Made by a program: the position numbers and the translations under genes. Source: Isoetes taiwanensis (lineage: Eukaryota; Streptophyta; Lycopodiopsida; Isoetales; Isoetaceae). Taken from it: DNA of 64,000 nt. The notes under the pieces are model-generated. The model was given only the letters and a program-made list of their open reading frames with translations, was not told where the DNA came from and made no database searches. The DNA is taken from NCBI GenBank assembly GCA_021234155.1, contig JAJEKV010000034.1:14372671-14436670 (forward strand), read 5' to 3'. Shown piece by piece: positions 25,487 to 36,465 of this stretch. The first letter of the stretch is position 1. Each line of letters begins with the position of its first letter.

Positions 25487-25800
25487 ATGCCCCCCTTCCC
25501 CTTGCCCCTTGCCCCCTCTTCTCCCTTGCCCCTTGCCACCTTCCCCTTGCCCCTTGCCCCTTCTTCTCCTTCCCCTTCTTCTCCCTTCTCCCTTGCCCCT
25601 TCTTCTCCTTCCCCTTCCCGTTCCCCTTGCCCCTTGCCTCTTTGCCCCTTCTTCTCCCTTGCCCCTTCTCCTTCCCCTTCCCCTTTCCCCTTGCCCCTCC
25701 CCCTTTCGTTCCCCTTGCCCCTTGCCTCTTTGCCCCTTCTTCTCCCTTGCCCCTTCTTCTCCTTCCCCTTCCCCTTCCCCTTGCCCCTCCCCTTTCGATC
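25487..25800. repeat. Pyrimidine tract (CCCCTTG)n / (CCCCTTCTT)n
   Basis: About 310 bases consisting mostly of C and T on the plus strand, built from CCCCTTGCC and CTTCTTCTCC units. Frames on both strands are open over 100-130 codons only because of this composition (Pro/Leu/Ser or Gly/Arg/Lys), so I do not call genes here. Confidence 0.9.
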
Positions 25801-27440
25801 TCACCTCGCTCAACTTTCTGAAATTTCTGAGTCCCATTTTCAGGCCGAGTCCCAAAATTCAAGATTTGTCCCACTTTAATTAAATACGACTTATTGGTAA
25901 ATCTGCAAATTTAGCAGCCAACTTATTTCTCATTAAAGCTAACTATAAAAAATGATATAGTATACTACTTACTAATTCCATGCTTGTAACAACCATTTAA
26001 ATTATGTTCCTACGTGTGATATTGTTGTTTCAATCTAATTTTGGAGGTTGGATAGTTTAGTTATTTATAAATCATTTTTAATTACTGGACCCATGGTGCA
26101 ACCAATTGAACTCCTTACAGAGGACAAATTAATAAGCTAGGTTATAGGGATAGAAATTTTATAATTGAATCCTTTGATGTTTTTGGATTCCGAGCTTCAT
26201 GTATATTCTATGCATCAAACACCTTCCATGAATTAGCTCATAGTTAGAGTTGCAATATGTTACACAAAATGTTATCCAGCATTTTACCAATGTGATATCA
26301 AAATCTATGTTCTACCCATTTTTAGGTTGCTTTCTCACGTGAGAAGTAAAAAGAGAAGTTCTTACTAGTTAATGGGTTTTGAAGGGCTACGACTGGATCT
26401 TGTCATCTCCATCAAACGAGGCTGAGGTAATCAGACCCTAATCCACCTGCAATTTGACAAATCTCCTAGGCAAAACTGATCCCACTGAGAAATCTTATAG
26501 TATCTTATTGATCTTGCTATGTGGTATATCCTAACATGTGGGAGCATACACCACAAACAAGGATCCTTATCTATGGCCCAAAATAAGACATAACTCTCGA
26601 ATATGCCCAGAACCCGCCCCTCGTATATACCATGCACTTTATTTTTAATACTACATGTGTTCTAAAGTTTATTGTGGTTATTTCCTTTACATGAAAGACC
26701 TCATAAGATCTATAAATAAAAGCTTGAAATGTCAAACTGAACAAGACCACCTTATACACCTAAATAGCAACAACACTATATTGTTGCTTCTAGAAAATGG
26801 TGGTATAATATGAGCTGCAAAGCATTGGATAATAATTCAATAATCTGGCACATGTGCATGCTAAAAATAACAATGTTAAGTGAGCAAAACTTTCTTATAA
26901 TGAACAACAAAGAAGAGTGAAGGGGAGTTTAGGTCTGCCAACATTCTATAACAGGAAGATGAATATTGCAAGTCCTCAGCACGAGAACAAACCATGTATC
27001 CCATCCAAGTAGACTATTATACATGTGATTCAAACAAGTATCTCTTGTGCGTAGTGAATACCAATTTATTTACAGCTTAAAATTCCTCTTGTGGACGATT
27101 AAATCCACCTCTTATATAGTTTAAATTAGATTTCTTTAAATTTATTTTTTAATTGCAAATACGATCCTTAGATAGGAAAGTTTAATGTTTAAAATCTTTT
27201 AACCACGGTTCAACTTCTATAAAATGTCCTTGAACTCAAACATGTCATATTCCTCCCTTACATGGAGAAATGTAAAAGGATGGGAGTTGATGGTAGAGAA
27301 AAGGCAAGATATACATTAATGAAGGAGTCAAATTGTGTGAAAAGATAAGGGAGGATTGAAGTCTATGAAGGGGGCATCACATTTCAACTTAGAGGTGGTT
27401 CATCTTCGAAAGAGGTATCCAATTTCACCAAACCATTCTT
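25801..27440. other. Intergenic, no gene seen
   Basis: AT-rich DNA without recognisable motifs. The last 100 bases are the probable promoter region of the small gene at 27503. Confidence 0.4.
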
Positions 27441-27445
27441 TAGCC

Positions 27446-27457
27446 GATGAATAAATA
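27446..27457 (+). promoter_or_regulatory. Probable TATA element
   Basis: GAATAAATAGGC lies about 50 bases before the start codon of the LTP-like gene, near the usual spacing for a short 5' UTR. Its role is inferred from position only. Confidence 0.35.
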
Positions 27458-27502
27458 GGCCAGACTGTGGTGTTGTGTATCACACATCCAAAAAAAGAAA
27501 AC

Positions 27503-27796
27503 ATGGGAAAATCAATGATGTTGCTGGCCATTAGCATAGGCATGGCGATGTTCTTTGCCATGCCATCCATGCTGCATGCTAATACTACTCCGACAATTGA
27601 GGAGTGCTTCCCTGAGGCTCAAGCCATCAATGTCATTTGCAACTCCACAGTTGCTGCTGTCAATCAATATTGTTGCCAAGAAGGTGATCTGTTTGGCAGT
27701 GATTATGATGTCCTTTGCCTTTGCAAAGCCTATACTTCCAACTCCACTATCAATTCTGCTATCCAGTTTGAACGGAATAGATGTCGCAAATGTTGA
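27503..27796 (+). CDS. Small secreted 8-cysteine (LTP-like) protein
   Basis: A 97-residue protein starting MGKSMMLLAISIGMAMFF, a clear signal peptide with a cleavage site near MLHA-NT. The mature part carries the cysteine order C, C, CC, CxC, C, C typical of the plant non-specific lipid-transfer / seed-albumin fold, so it probably binds lipids in the cell wall or apoplast. Spacings are C-10-C-10-CC-13-CLC-19-C-2-C. The last gap of two residues is far shorter than the 6-13 of usual LTPs, so the C-terminus may be truncated or an intron near the stop may be missed. An upstream in-frame Met at 27467 is less likely because it would put charged residues before the signal. Confidence 0.65.
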   Translation: MGKSMMLLAISIGMAMFFAMPSMLHANTTPTIEECFPEAQAINVICNSTVAAVNQYCCQEGDLFGSDYDVLCLCKAYTSNSTINSAIQFERNRCRKC

Positions 27797-30647
27797 TATA
27801 CAGATAAGTATAAGTAAATAAGGGTGATCTACAACAAATTGCAGATCAACAGGTAGTAAATAACAATGATGTGATCGATAGATATTGTCGACATTTCACA
27901 CATATCTAATCTAAACATATATTTTTTTCTTTCATAAAAAATATGACCGTGCAATTATATAATATGTCCTATTTTTGTTTTATTCTATTCTATTCTAAGA
28001 GGGGTGAATCTGGAAGGTTTTGCTAACTTTCATTTTAGTTTACCAAATTTGCATGATGTTTATAGAAACCTTTGAATTAAAATGTGAGTACTTGTCGAGA
28101 AAAAGCACCTTCTAAGGCTTAGATGGCAAGCTTGTTTTTGCTTAGATAAAACCCACAATGCATGAGTCCTGAATCTATTTGAATGGGAAAAAAAAGAAAA
28201 AAGAAAAAGAGAAAAGTACCAACAATATGTCTTTGCAGATGTATGGTATGGCAATGGCTTTGTCAAGATGGAACTCGAAATGGAGAAATTTAATTCGCTT
28301 ATTACAACATCCAATTGTTAAAAGGGGATGGATCTGGATAGCCTATGTGCAGAAGACATGTAGCAGCAAAACTTAAACGATTTTTGAATAAATTATAAAG
28401 TAATGCAACTTGTATGCGAGAATATGTTAGATGATGTCAACCTTGGCCTTTTCTTTGTTGCTTCCTAATTGACTCAATTACGGGTAATTTTTGTCTTCTT
28501 GATGACAAATGTCACCAAAAGCCTTTACATTCTCTTCTTATCATTTATTGTTATGGATTTCGATCATGAAATGCTTGTGATGTCGTTTAAAGGAGAAAGT
28601 ATATTGATATACTTTAAAATCGAGCGGAATCAAATCTAGTTCTCAAGCAATTAAATAGTGTCTTTGGCATGCATAAGAAGCTATTCTAGTGCATATATTT
28701 ATACTAAAGACATAGAGGTAGATATAGACAATTACTAATATCCTTTTATAACATTAAAGCTAAATTAAGATGAGAATTTATGCGTGATCTTGGCCATATA
28801 TTTTATTGGCTTTGTTGTTGATCGTTCAATTACGTTTTGAATGGGCGCATTTTTTCACATCTGGTTGTTAATGGCTTCGGGAATGATAGAGTCGATGCCC
28901 CTTATCTGCAATGCTTTTGTTGCCTCTGTTGTGAATTTCAACAGATCAATGCTAGAATTTGGGATGAAGGGTGATCAAATGAAAGAACTCTAAGGAGCTG
29001 TTCTTGGGTCCTCATTCATGGAGGTTTCCATTCTTCATCAAAACCTAAAGCTGCGATATGATTTTAGCAGGAATGTTGATGAACATAAGTTTTGACATGG
29101 CCATACCATTCAATTGGAGCTATTGTTTCCTTTCTGACTCCTAAGATTCACAGCCTAAATTTGTGACTTAATGGCTAAGACGCCCAGATTAATCTATAAG
29201 ATAAGAGTTCCTTATTTCCATAACAACAATTTTTTGTAGCGCTTATCACGTTTTGATCACGGTTCTTTGACCCCTTTCTTTTTGATTCCCGATTCACCAT
29301 TCATTTTTCTGATCATCATTTTGCAGTTCAAATTCAGTCAAAAGAAGAGATTGGGCCATTTTTTTCATACAGAGGCACACCACGGGAGGGCAACATTTGG
29401 CAACCTTTTGGTTGCGATGATTGCAACTCAAAAATTTATGTTCTGCAATGTGTTTTTTTATGCGGGTGCATCGAGCTTGATTTCGACATTACCTACCTGA
29501 TAGGTCGATATTTCAATTTCGGGATATAGAGCAATGCCTCTCTCTTTTTTTCAATTTGTTCTTAAATATATATCCTTCATAACCTTGCTCTGAAATTGAT
29601 CTATAACCAAGGAACAAGAAGATTTTGGAGGCTCTCAGAGACCCAATCACCTTTATGACATATTATTGACACCTTCTATGATAAAAATCGAGTTCATGCA
29701 TCCACATGTAATATCTCACAATATTTTGAATCATCCTTTTTGGGCAATTTACATGCATCTTTTACTTTCACTTAAATTCTCAAAAACAATGGGTATTTGA
29801 CTTTTACTCCATTGGTTAGGCGTCGGTTTCGGGCGATCTTGGCCGTTGTTAAGCGCGATTCATTTTATAGCAAGTTTTAGTTAACTGGCAATTTCCAATA
29901 CGGAATTAAACCAAAGGTTGTGAAGGGCATTGTACACATGTACAAGTACAACCATATGGTTTTGGGGCTCCTTGCCAACCACTGGACGCCCTATATGAAT
30001 ATCAATAAAAACAACTGGGGGCTCTAGGGGGGGTTTAATTCAATGGTTCAAATTTTTTATATATAATTTGTTGTGTTTGTTCCAAGAAAAATTTGGGTAG
30101 GGGTGTTATGTGTAAACATTTCTCGACATTAAATAAGAAGCCTCTACATAAGAAAAGACAAGCATAATAATATGTTCGCATAAGTTTTTTGTCCTAATAC
30201 AACCATATAAGTAGTTTCTTCTATTGCCAAAAGGAACTATGCATTGTTAAATGATGAACATTGTTGCAAAGAAATGAAGCATTCGAGAAGAATATTGATA
30301 AACTTCCAATTATTTCGTTTGGTTTTTGGAGACCATACTTCACGCATGGTTTTGCCTAGATTTTGGGGGTGTATGTATCTGAAATAGTATGTCCAGGGTA
30401 TTTTTGTAACGGGTTTGAGCTGCTTGCTACCGACTGAAGCTAGTGGCCCGAAGATTGCAGTGGTTGTTGATTTCGATTTGAGTTCGCATGGTGCGAATTT
30501 AGAAGGAGATGGATGTGAAGGAAAGGGGCCGATTTATTAGGCCATGGATAAGATAGCATGATGGTTTCTAATTTTGGCATAGTAGGGGCGGGCCTTTTGA
30601 GCTAGGCCTGAGGAGAAGAAACATCCGGTTGCTGTTGCTTATGGGTT
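27797..30647. other. Long gene-free stretch
   Basis: AT-rich sequence without recognisable genes. A (ATTCT)3 run near 27980-28000 resembles the tail of the LINE family at 58.3 kb but lacks the preceding 3' UTR. A block near 30020-30090 (GGGGGGGTTTAATTCAATGG) loosely resembles the outer right flank of the inverted-repeat element at 42.4 kb. Confidence 0.35.
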
Positions 30648-31335
30648 GAGCCACTCTCATTTGAACCATCTTCCTCGAATATTGCGAAGAGGAGGGGCTC
30701 GGACTGGGTGGAGGCCTCTACGACTAGCCACAGGAGAATGCATTTGAATTGCATCCCTAAGGAGGGTTGGGGGCTTTCTCGACTCGCAGGTCGAGAAGGC
30801 CCTCGAGTCTTACACACAGCAATGCAAACTTCTTATCCCACATCTGCCCTAGACCTGTCCAAGCTTTAGTGCATTCTCCAATGCCAAGTCGCAGATGGCT
30901 CTACCCAGTCAGAGCCACTCTCCTTCGCATCTTCCTCGAATATTGTGAAGGGAAGGAGCTCGGACTGGGTGGAGTCCTCTGCGACTAGCCACAGGGGAAT
31001 GCATTTGAACTGCATCCCTAAGAAGGGCTGGGGGCTTTCTCGACTCGCGGGTCGAGAAGGCCCTCGAGTCTTACACACAGCAATGCGGACTCCTTATCCC
31101 ACATCCGAACTAGACCTGCCCAAGCTCTAGTGCATTCTCCAGTGTCGAGCCCAGGTGCCTCTACCTAGTCAGAGCCACTCTCCTTCGAACCATATTCCTC
31201 GGATATTGCGAAGGGGAGAGGCTCGGACTGGGTGGAGGCCTCTGCGACTAGGCACAGAGGAATGCATTTGAACTGCATCTTGAAGGAGGGTTGGGAGCTT
31301 TCTCGACTCGCGAGTCGCAAAAGGCCGGTGCCTCT
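30648..31335 (+). repeat. Tandem repeat of about 260 bp with palindrome
   Basis: Units start with GAGCCACTCTC at 30648, 30912 and 31172; the third is cut short at about 31335. Each has GCTCGGACTGGGTGGAG, GCGACTAGCCACAG, GCATTTGAA(C/T)TGCATC and then a TTTCTCGACTCGCGGGTCGA palindrome. They lie immediately upstream of, and run into, the first coding segment of the locus that follows, so they may be its duplicated 5' region. Confidence 0.8.
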
Positions 31336-31339
31336 AAAT

Positions 31340-32114
31340 TGTCAGAACTTGGGCTGGAAGGATTTGGAAGGGATGAAGGAGGCCGGAACGCTGACATCAA
31401 GGGAGCTCGGAATGGAGATTTCCAGGGTGAGAGAAAGGCTCTTTAACACAGGAAACTTCACATCCAACGTGCTTAAGACTTTAAAGCACTCAACAGTTAT
31501 GAAGGATGTTGTTGCGAGGGAGAAAAGTCCAGAGAAGAGTGCAAGTGTGGAAACTGAAAGCACTCCAGAGGATTCTGATGCGGAAGATGACGCAATGGTA
31601 GACTCCCAGTTCTTGGATCCAGATGACCAAATAAAGAAGTCGCAGAGGGGGGGCGCAAAAGATAGAGCGCCTGGCTCAGATTTATCCACTAGGATTGGCC
31701 ACAAGTTGCTGTTGGATATAAGACGGTTGAAGGTTCGCACTGGCAATGCGATCCTCTTCAACCACAGGGAATTTAATCTAGCTCACATGCTAGAGATTCT
31801 GAACCTCATGGTGCATCATCCTATTGCGGATCCAATGCCTGCGAACATTATACCATTCAGCAGAGCTACAAGTGAGTTGTTAAAATGGAGCACTGCGGAA
31901 GACTGGAAGGGCAAAGATGTGAGATTTTGGGTTTTTGGGTTATGAGGACAACAAAAGTGTTGCAGACAGAAAAGGAGGTCCCACAGAGGACTAAGGATCG
32001 GTATTCCAAACTTGAGCGCAGAATACACCATCCACCGGTGGATACACCATCCACCGAGCTCGTCAGCATTAGCCACTGTCAGAATACAATAGCATCAAGT
32101 GCCAGCTATATAAG
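31340..32114 (+). pseudogene. Unrecognised multi-exon locus, segment A
   Basis: A mostly open segment coding an acidic, Ser/Asp-rich region (EDSDAEDDAMVDSQFLDPDD) followed by LSTRIGHKLLLDIRRLKVRTG, HREFNLAHMLEILNLMVHHP and NIIPFSRATSELLKWST. A frame change occurs near 31900-31945; the second frame continues to a donor TATAAG/GTATAT at 32114. Joining 32114 to the acceptor at 32789 keeps that frame open, which supports a true intron. I do not recognise the family. The segment is counted as decayed because of the frame change. Confidence 0.5.
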
Positions 32115-32788
32115 GTATATTACTGTCCCTGCACCAGAGCGATTCTCGACTCGCGAGTCGATAAAGACCCCGTATCCTCTGTTTTTTGTCTTCCTTTAGG
32201 TATTCTCGACTCGGGAGTCGAGAATACCCAGAATTTGTATTTTATTGCTATACAGAGACCTCCTTCCACTTGAGGACTTTCTCGACTCGCGAGTCGAGAA
32301 AGGCCCTCCATCCTCTATTTTCTGTCTTCCTCTAGGTATTCTCGTCTTCCGAGTCGAGAATATCCAGAATTTGTAATTTACTGCTATACAGAGGCCTCCT
32401 TCCACTTGAGGACTTTCTCGACTCGCTAGTCGAGAGAGGCCCCGCACCCTCTTTTTTTTGTATTCCTCTGGGTATTCTCGACTCTCGAGTCGAGAATACC
32501 CAGAATTTATAATTTCCTGCTTTACAGAGGCCTCCTTGCAGTTGAGGACTTTCTCGACTCGCGAGTCGAGAAATCCCCTTCACCCTCTTTTTTTTTTTCT
32601 TCCTCCCGGTATTCTCGGCTCGCGAGTCGAGAATACTCAGAATTTTAAATTTAATGCTATGCAGGGGCTTCCTTGTAATGGGGGACTTTCTCGACTCACG
32701 AGTCGAGAAAGCCCCAAACCCTTTGTATGTTCTCTTCCCATGGATTATTAAATAACTATTCTGACATAGTTCCACTTATTCATTGCAG
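32115..32788 (+). repeat. Intron filled by alternating palindromes
   Basis: A 674-bp putative intron (donor GTATAT, acceptor CTTATTCATTGCAG). It holds a tandem array with period about 136 bases in which two palindrome types alternate: one with arms CTTTCTCGACTC (perfect at 32277-32302, near-perfect at 32412, 32548, 32685) and one with arms GGTATTCTCGACTC (perfect at 32199-32228 and 32470-32501, decayed at 32337 and 32609). The spacers carry CAGAATTTGTA-like and AGGCCTCCTTCCACTTGAGG blocks. Confidence 0.8.
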
Positions 32789-33832
32789 CCCATATCCTGA
32801 CCAGATCATACACACTCGGCAACAATGGAAGACATTGGGTTGTTCTCAGTGGCCTAAAGGAAATAGGGCTCCCTTAGACAAGTGGAAGACCTTCAAGAAA
32901 CTATGCAGATATGTTCTTCTAAAGGCCAGGAAGATGATGAGGGGGATGATGAAGATGAGAAAAAGAAGAGAACACCAAGAAAGAGCAGGGAATCTCTATC
33001 TGACCAATATGACCTCATTCTCAGTAGTGAGGCAGTCTGGATAAAATGGAGTGAGATCTAGGCTCTCTGGACAAGAGGCAAGCTTAAGGACAGCAATGGA
33101 GAATTGCCAACCAGGCCGGACCCAAAGCTGTTCGACGAGCAGTTCATGAAAAGGATACAGGGCCTTACGGACAAAAAAACGCTCGACCTACAGGGCAAAA
33201 TCCTGGATGGGACAATCTTGCTAAGGAAGACTAGGAGTTCAAAAATGCAGGACGTAAAGGATTATGCCACAGCTCTGAAGAGACGGTGTGCATTGGAAGA
33301 AGGCATCACAGAATTCTGCAATGTTTCATTCAATGCATGCCATGATTTTGATTACTATAAGGAGAAGGCGGCGCTTGATGAGGATGACATGAAGGAGTTG
33401 AACTGGCTATGCCAACCCTATATCAACACGAAGCTTAAACGTAACGTCAAAACCGCCCCCTTTCCTGAACGTGCTATGGCACTTCTAAAGTGGAAGCTTG
33501 GATTCGGGGTGGTGCCATTTAAGACAGACGATAGCTCCCCTCCCTTCTTGGTAACCTTGGGTCACAAGGGGTTCGGTGGTCTAGAACTAGCGACTGGGCC
33601 TGTGGCACTATTTGCCAGGAATATGATCGAAGACTCCACCATATTTTATGAAAAATCTGACATTGAGCAGTGGTATAAGACGTGTCTGGATATGACCGAG
33701 CTAGATACTTTCAGTTTCCTTATCTTTTGCACGTCGGGCAATCAGACAACTGCTGCCTCACAGTGGACAGCGGATATTAATTTCAGCAACAAGGTCTTGT
33801 ATTCCATATACGAGCTGGAACATGAGTGTTGA
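32789..33832 (+). pseudogene. Unrecognised multi-exon locus, segment B
   Basis: It begins in frame after the palindrome intron with PYPDQIIHTRQQWKTLGCSQ. After a shift near 32925 another frame carries a run of Asp/Glu/Lys, then SLSDQYDLILSSEAVWIKW, a TAG at about 33057, and a long open stretch (33104-33832) including DEQFMKRIQGLTDKKTLDLQ, EEGITEFCNVSFNACHDFDY, LLKWKLGFGVVPF and LYSIYELEHEC. The conserved-looking mixture of Trp, Cys and hydrophobic residues suggests real coding ancestry. No known domain is recognised. Confidence 0.5.
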
Positions 33833-33871
33833 CTTGGCCTGCCAAAGGCACCAAATTTTGCTAACACAATT

Positions 33872-34165
33872 TTGGTTCTGGTTTCAAGGTCGAATGCAGA
33901 CTTGGACAAGTGGTGGTCAAGCAAGCACCACTACGTCGATAAGTTCATGATTTCTCAGGAGCATATAGAACCCTGGAATGGCGGCAGGATTATGGAGGAT
34001 GTGCCATCAATTGACAAAGTCGGCACTGATGATGCGACAAGTCCAATATATAGAATTCCTATCCGGCCGAGAGTTATCAAGTACTTCATTACCAGCTTGG
34101 TCGAGGGCAGGGTTGCCCTTAAGGGGCTATTTATAGCCAAATGGCTATATTTTGAATATTTTTGA
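33872..34165 (+). pseudogene. Unrecognised multi-exon locus, segment C
   Basis: An open stretch read as NADLDKWWSSKHHYVDKFMI, EHIEPWNGGRIMEDVPSIDK and PIRPRVIKYFITSLVEGR. It follows segment B after about 40 bases that end in TTTCAAG and begin with GTTGAC, which may be a very short intron or an insertion. The frame ends at 34165. The family is unknown. Confidence 0.4.
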
Positions 34166-34458
34166 AAATGAGATACTAAAGCTGAATAGGTTACTATTGA
34201 AAATAAATTATATTCTTTCGCCAAAGTTTTACCATTTCGTCCGCCCGCCTTTCTTAAATTAGCCATGCATTCTTAAGCTCAGATCTAGAGTTTCGCCTTC
34301 AGTTCCATGGATTTAAGTGTTTAGGATCATAGATTATCCCCTTAACAACATTGTAGATCATGTAATTGTTTGCTAGCTCTAGTGGACCATAGTAGAATAC
34401 TCAAAAAATCAACAACTACTCAAATTTTGCTAAACATAATAGGTTTCTTTAATCCTGT

Positions 34459-34690
34459 AAGATAGATAGATAGTAGTTTTAACGTCACGCCACTAGGCAG
34501 CATCCAACTGGACATGTGACCACACACCACACTACATTGCTCGGTTGGGCCCTGCCCCCAACCACCTTACATTGCGTCTGTTGGGATTTGACCCCCAACA
34601 GTACCGAGTGCGATTCTGGACGGTCTCGAACTCGAGAACACATTGCTAAGGAACTAGTGTGTTACCACTAGACCAACATCTAATTTATTT
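34459..34690 (-). mobile_element. tRNA-derived SINE
   Basis: On the minus strand TGGTCTAGTGG (34665-34675) fits the A-box consensus and GTTCGAGACC (34622-34631) the B-box, 33 bases apart as in tRNA genes, so RNA polymerase III could transcribe it. The head resembles a tRNA-Glu or tRNA-Gly 5' half but cannot fold into a full tRNA. A body with GGGTCAAATCC, GGTTGGGGGCAGGGCCCAAC and a (CTAT)n tail ending near 34459 follows. Similar body modules occur at 14.2-14.6 kb. It lies between segments C and D of the surrounding locus. Confidence 0.65.
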
Positions 34691-34829
34691 ATTTCAATTA
34701 CCACATTAACGTTGGCAAGGTTCGCCAGAGTTTCTATGAAATAGTTCAAGTCGCAAAACGTAATCGCCTACAAAATTAATAGAAAGCTTATGATTCGCCT
34801 CACCTTCTAAATCACGCCTATGCAGATAT

Positions 34830-35139
34830 GGCCTTAAGGGCAACCCTGGTCGAGGGAGATCAGATTGTATACGAGTGGTATATGAATGGCCTGTTCTCTT
34901 AGGGGGCTATGCTCTATGGAATGAAACCAATCTATGATTGAGAACAAGGACCTGGTTGAGACCATTACGTCATACTTGGACCTACTTCATTACCATTTTC
35001 AAGACAGGAACAATGTTGGCAGTAGTAAGGACGAAGATGATGGAGACAAAGATGATAGCCAGGGAGATAAAGATGACGGAGATGTCCAAGATTTAGATGA
35101 ACTTGCAGCGGAACGAATAATAGATAATCTTCGATTGAG
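34830..35139 (+). pseudogene. Unrecognised multi-exon locus, segment D
   Basis: The clearest part (34934-35139) reads IENKDLVETITSYLDLLHYH, then an Asp/Lys-rich run and LDELAAERIIDNLRLR, ending at a strong donor, GAG/GTGAGT. Before 34934 the same strand has LRATLVEGDQIVYEWYMNGL but in a frame with stops. Joining 35139 to the acceptor at 35273 keeps the frame, which supports the intron. Confidence 0.5.
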
Positions 35140-35272
35140 GTGAGTTTACTTTCCTTTTCGAGGGTTTTCTCGACTCGCGAGTCGAGAAACCCTCCAAGTC
35201 TTTAACGTTTTTCTTTTTTCGACTCGTGAGTCGAGAACCTCCTTTCATAAATGACGGCTTTCGTCATTCCAG
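35140..35272 (+). repeat. 133-bp intron made of two palindromes
   Basis: Donor GTGAGT at 35140 and acceptor CGTCATTCCAG ending at 35272. Inside are a palindrome with arms AGGGTTTTCTCGACTC/GAGTCGAGAAACCCTC (one extra T on the left) at about 35160-35195 and a second TTTTTCGACTCGTGAGTCGA at about 35215. Together they occupy about half of the intron. Confidence 0.75.
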
Positions 35273-36132
35273 GGACATCGAGTGCAATCAATCTGGATCA
35301 TTGTCACTATCACAGGGACCTGCTGGCGATTCAATTCCATAGGAGGATACTGCATCCAAAAAAGGTAGTCCAGTAGAAGACAGTGGGACCATCAAGAAAG
35401 GACGTGAAAGAATAATCATCCCGCCTTTTGGATCCCGATCAAGAAGAAATTTGGTCAAAGCCAAACTCGAACTGGGATCCAGACGGACCCACCAAACTTG
35501 TAATTTTTTATGTCAATGGAGTCTTGGCTGTAGTATACCACGATGGTGACGTCCCTGAGCTTAACACCTCACAGAAGCCGACAAAAGCAGGGTCTAAGAT
35601 CGTGTATCCTCAATCTAGAGCAAAAGAGATTATTGAATGGTGTCTGGAATGGGAATTCGATGTGGCCATATGGTCTTTTATGGCAAAGAAAAATGTTGTC
35701 AATGTCCTTGGTGTTCTCGGCCTGCTCATTTTGAAGTTCAAATTTGTTTGGGGAAACAAAAGAGTCGAGCATGTGTCAGACCTCGATCCGGCCATCACAA
35801 AGGGGAAGCCTATTATGGTGAAAAGGCTGGAAAAGGTTTATGAAACATACCAGAATTTTAACAAACACAACACGCTGATCATAGACGACTCCGCCTACAA
35901 GTGCTATCATAACTCGGACAATACAATCATTGCAAAGAGTTATCGACCAGAAGAGCATGAAATGGATAGAAGGTTGTCTTTCAATCTCGTTCCGGTGTTG
36001 GCGGAATTCCTATTTTCCATTCTTGTGGCCGATGTGATTAGGAACTATCCGAACCTCAAGCAGGTTGATCCGGAGAGCAGCGCGATCATGAGGGCTATGG
36101 ACGGGAAATATTATAGTGATCAAGATCAGTGA
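35273..36132 (+). pseudogene. Segment E: FCP1/NIF-type phosphatase-like domain
   Basis: The 3' part (35428-36132) resembles the plant HAD-superfamily FCP1-homology (NLI-interacting-factor) domain of Ser/Thr phosphatases that act on RNA polymerase II CTD-like substrates. Matching motifs are KLVIFYVNGVL (motif I), FDVAIWSFMAKKNV (motif II/III region) and NTLIIDDSAYKCYHNSDNTII (the IDDSPYK region). Motif I lacks the nucleophilic Asp: Tyr stands where DLNG or DxDGT is expected, so the domain would be catalytically dead. The upstream part of the exon (35273-35420) is in another frame and has one TAG. It is either a decayed gene or a pseudophosphatase with a missed splice. Confidence 0.6.
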
Positions 36133-36465
36133 CCTCTGATTTCAGATAGCAAAGTTTTGTGAATTTTTGAAAGAAACGTGAACAATTGTACTATATTTTG
36201 TAATGAAAATACTTGTACATTGAGTTTTCACGGCCTTTGTCGACTCGCAAGTCGAGAAAGGCACTGCTTGTTCCAATGATGAGACCATTTGTATGCTTCT
36301 TTGCGTGATTGGATGCAGCTATATTCTGTAATGAAAATAGTTATACATTGAGTTTCTAGGGCTTTCCTCGACTCACGAGTTGAGAAAGGCACTGCTTGTC
36401 TCAATGATGAGACTATTTATATGCTTCTTTGTGTGATTGGATGCAGCCATATTCTATAATGAAAA
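36133..36465 (+). repeat. 128-bp tandem units with palindrome, 3' of the locus
   Basis: Units contain TCTGTAATGAAAATAGTTAT, TACATTGAGTTT, a GGCCTTTGTCGACTCGCAAG- or CTTTCCTCGACTCACGAG-type palindrome (36237, 36365), AAAGGCACTGCTTGT, ATGATGAGAC and GTGTGATTGGATGCAGC. The last unit is interrupted at 36465 by the hAT element. Another unit occurs at 44480-44585, so the array probably once continued there. Confidence 0.75.

Noticed and set aside
25472-25883. Overlapping open frames of 120-130 codons on both strands
   Set aside because: Product of the pyrimidine repeat; low-complexity peptides without any domain.
34600-34680. Functional tRNA gene at the SINE head
   Set aside because: A and B boxes fit, but the acceptor and anticodon stems do not pair; the SINE reading explains it better.
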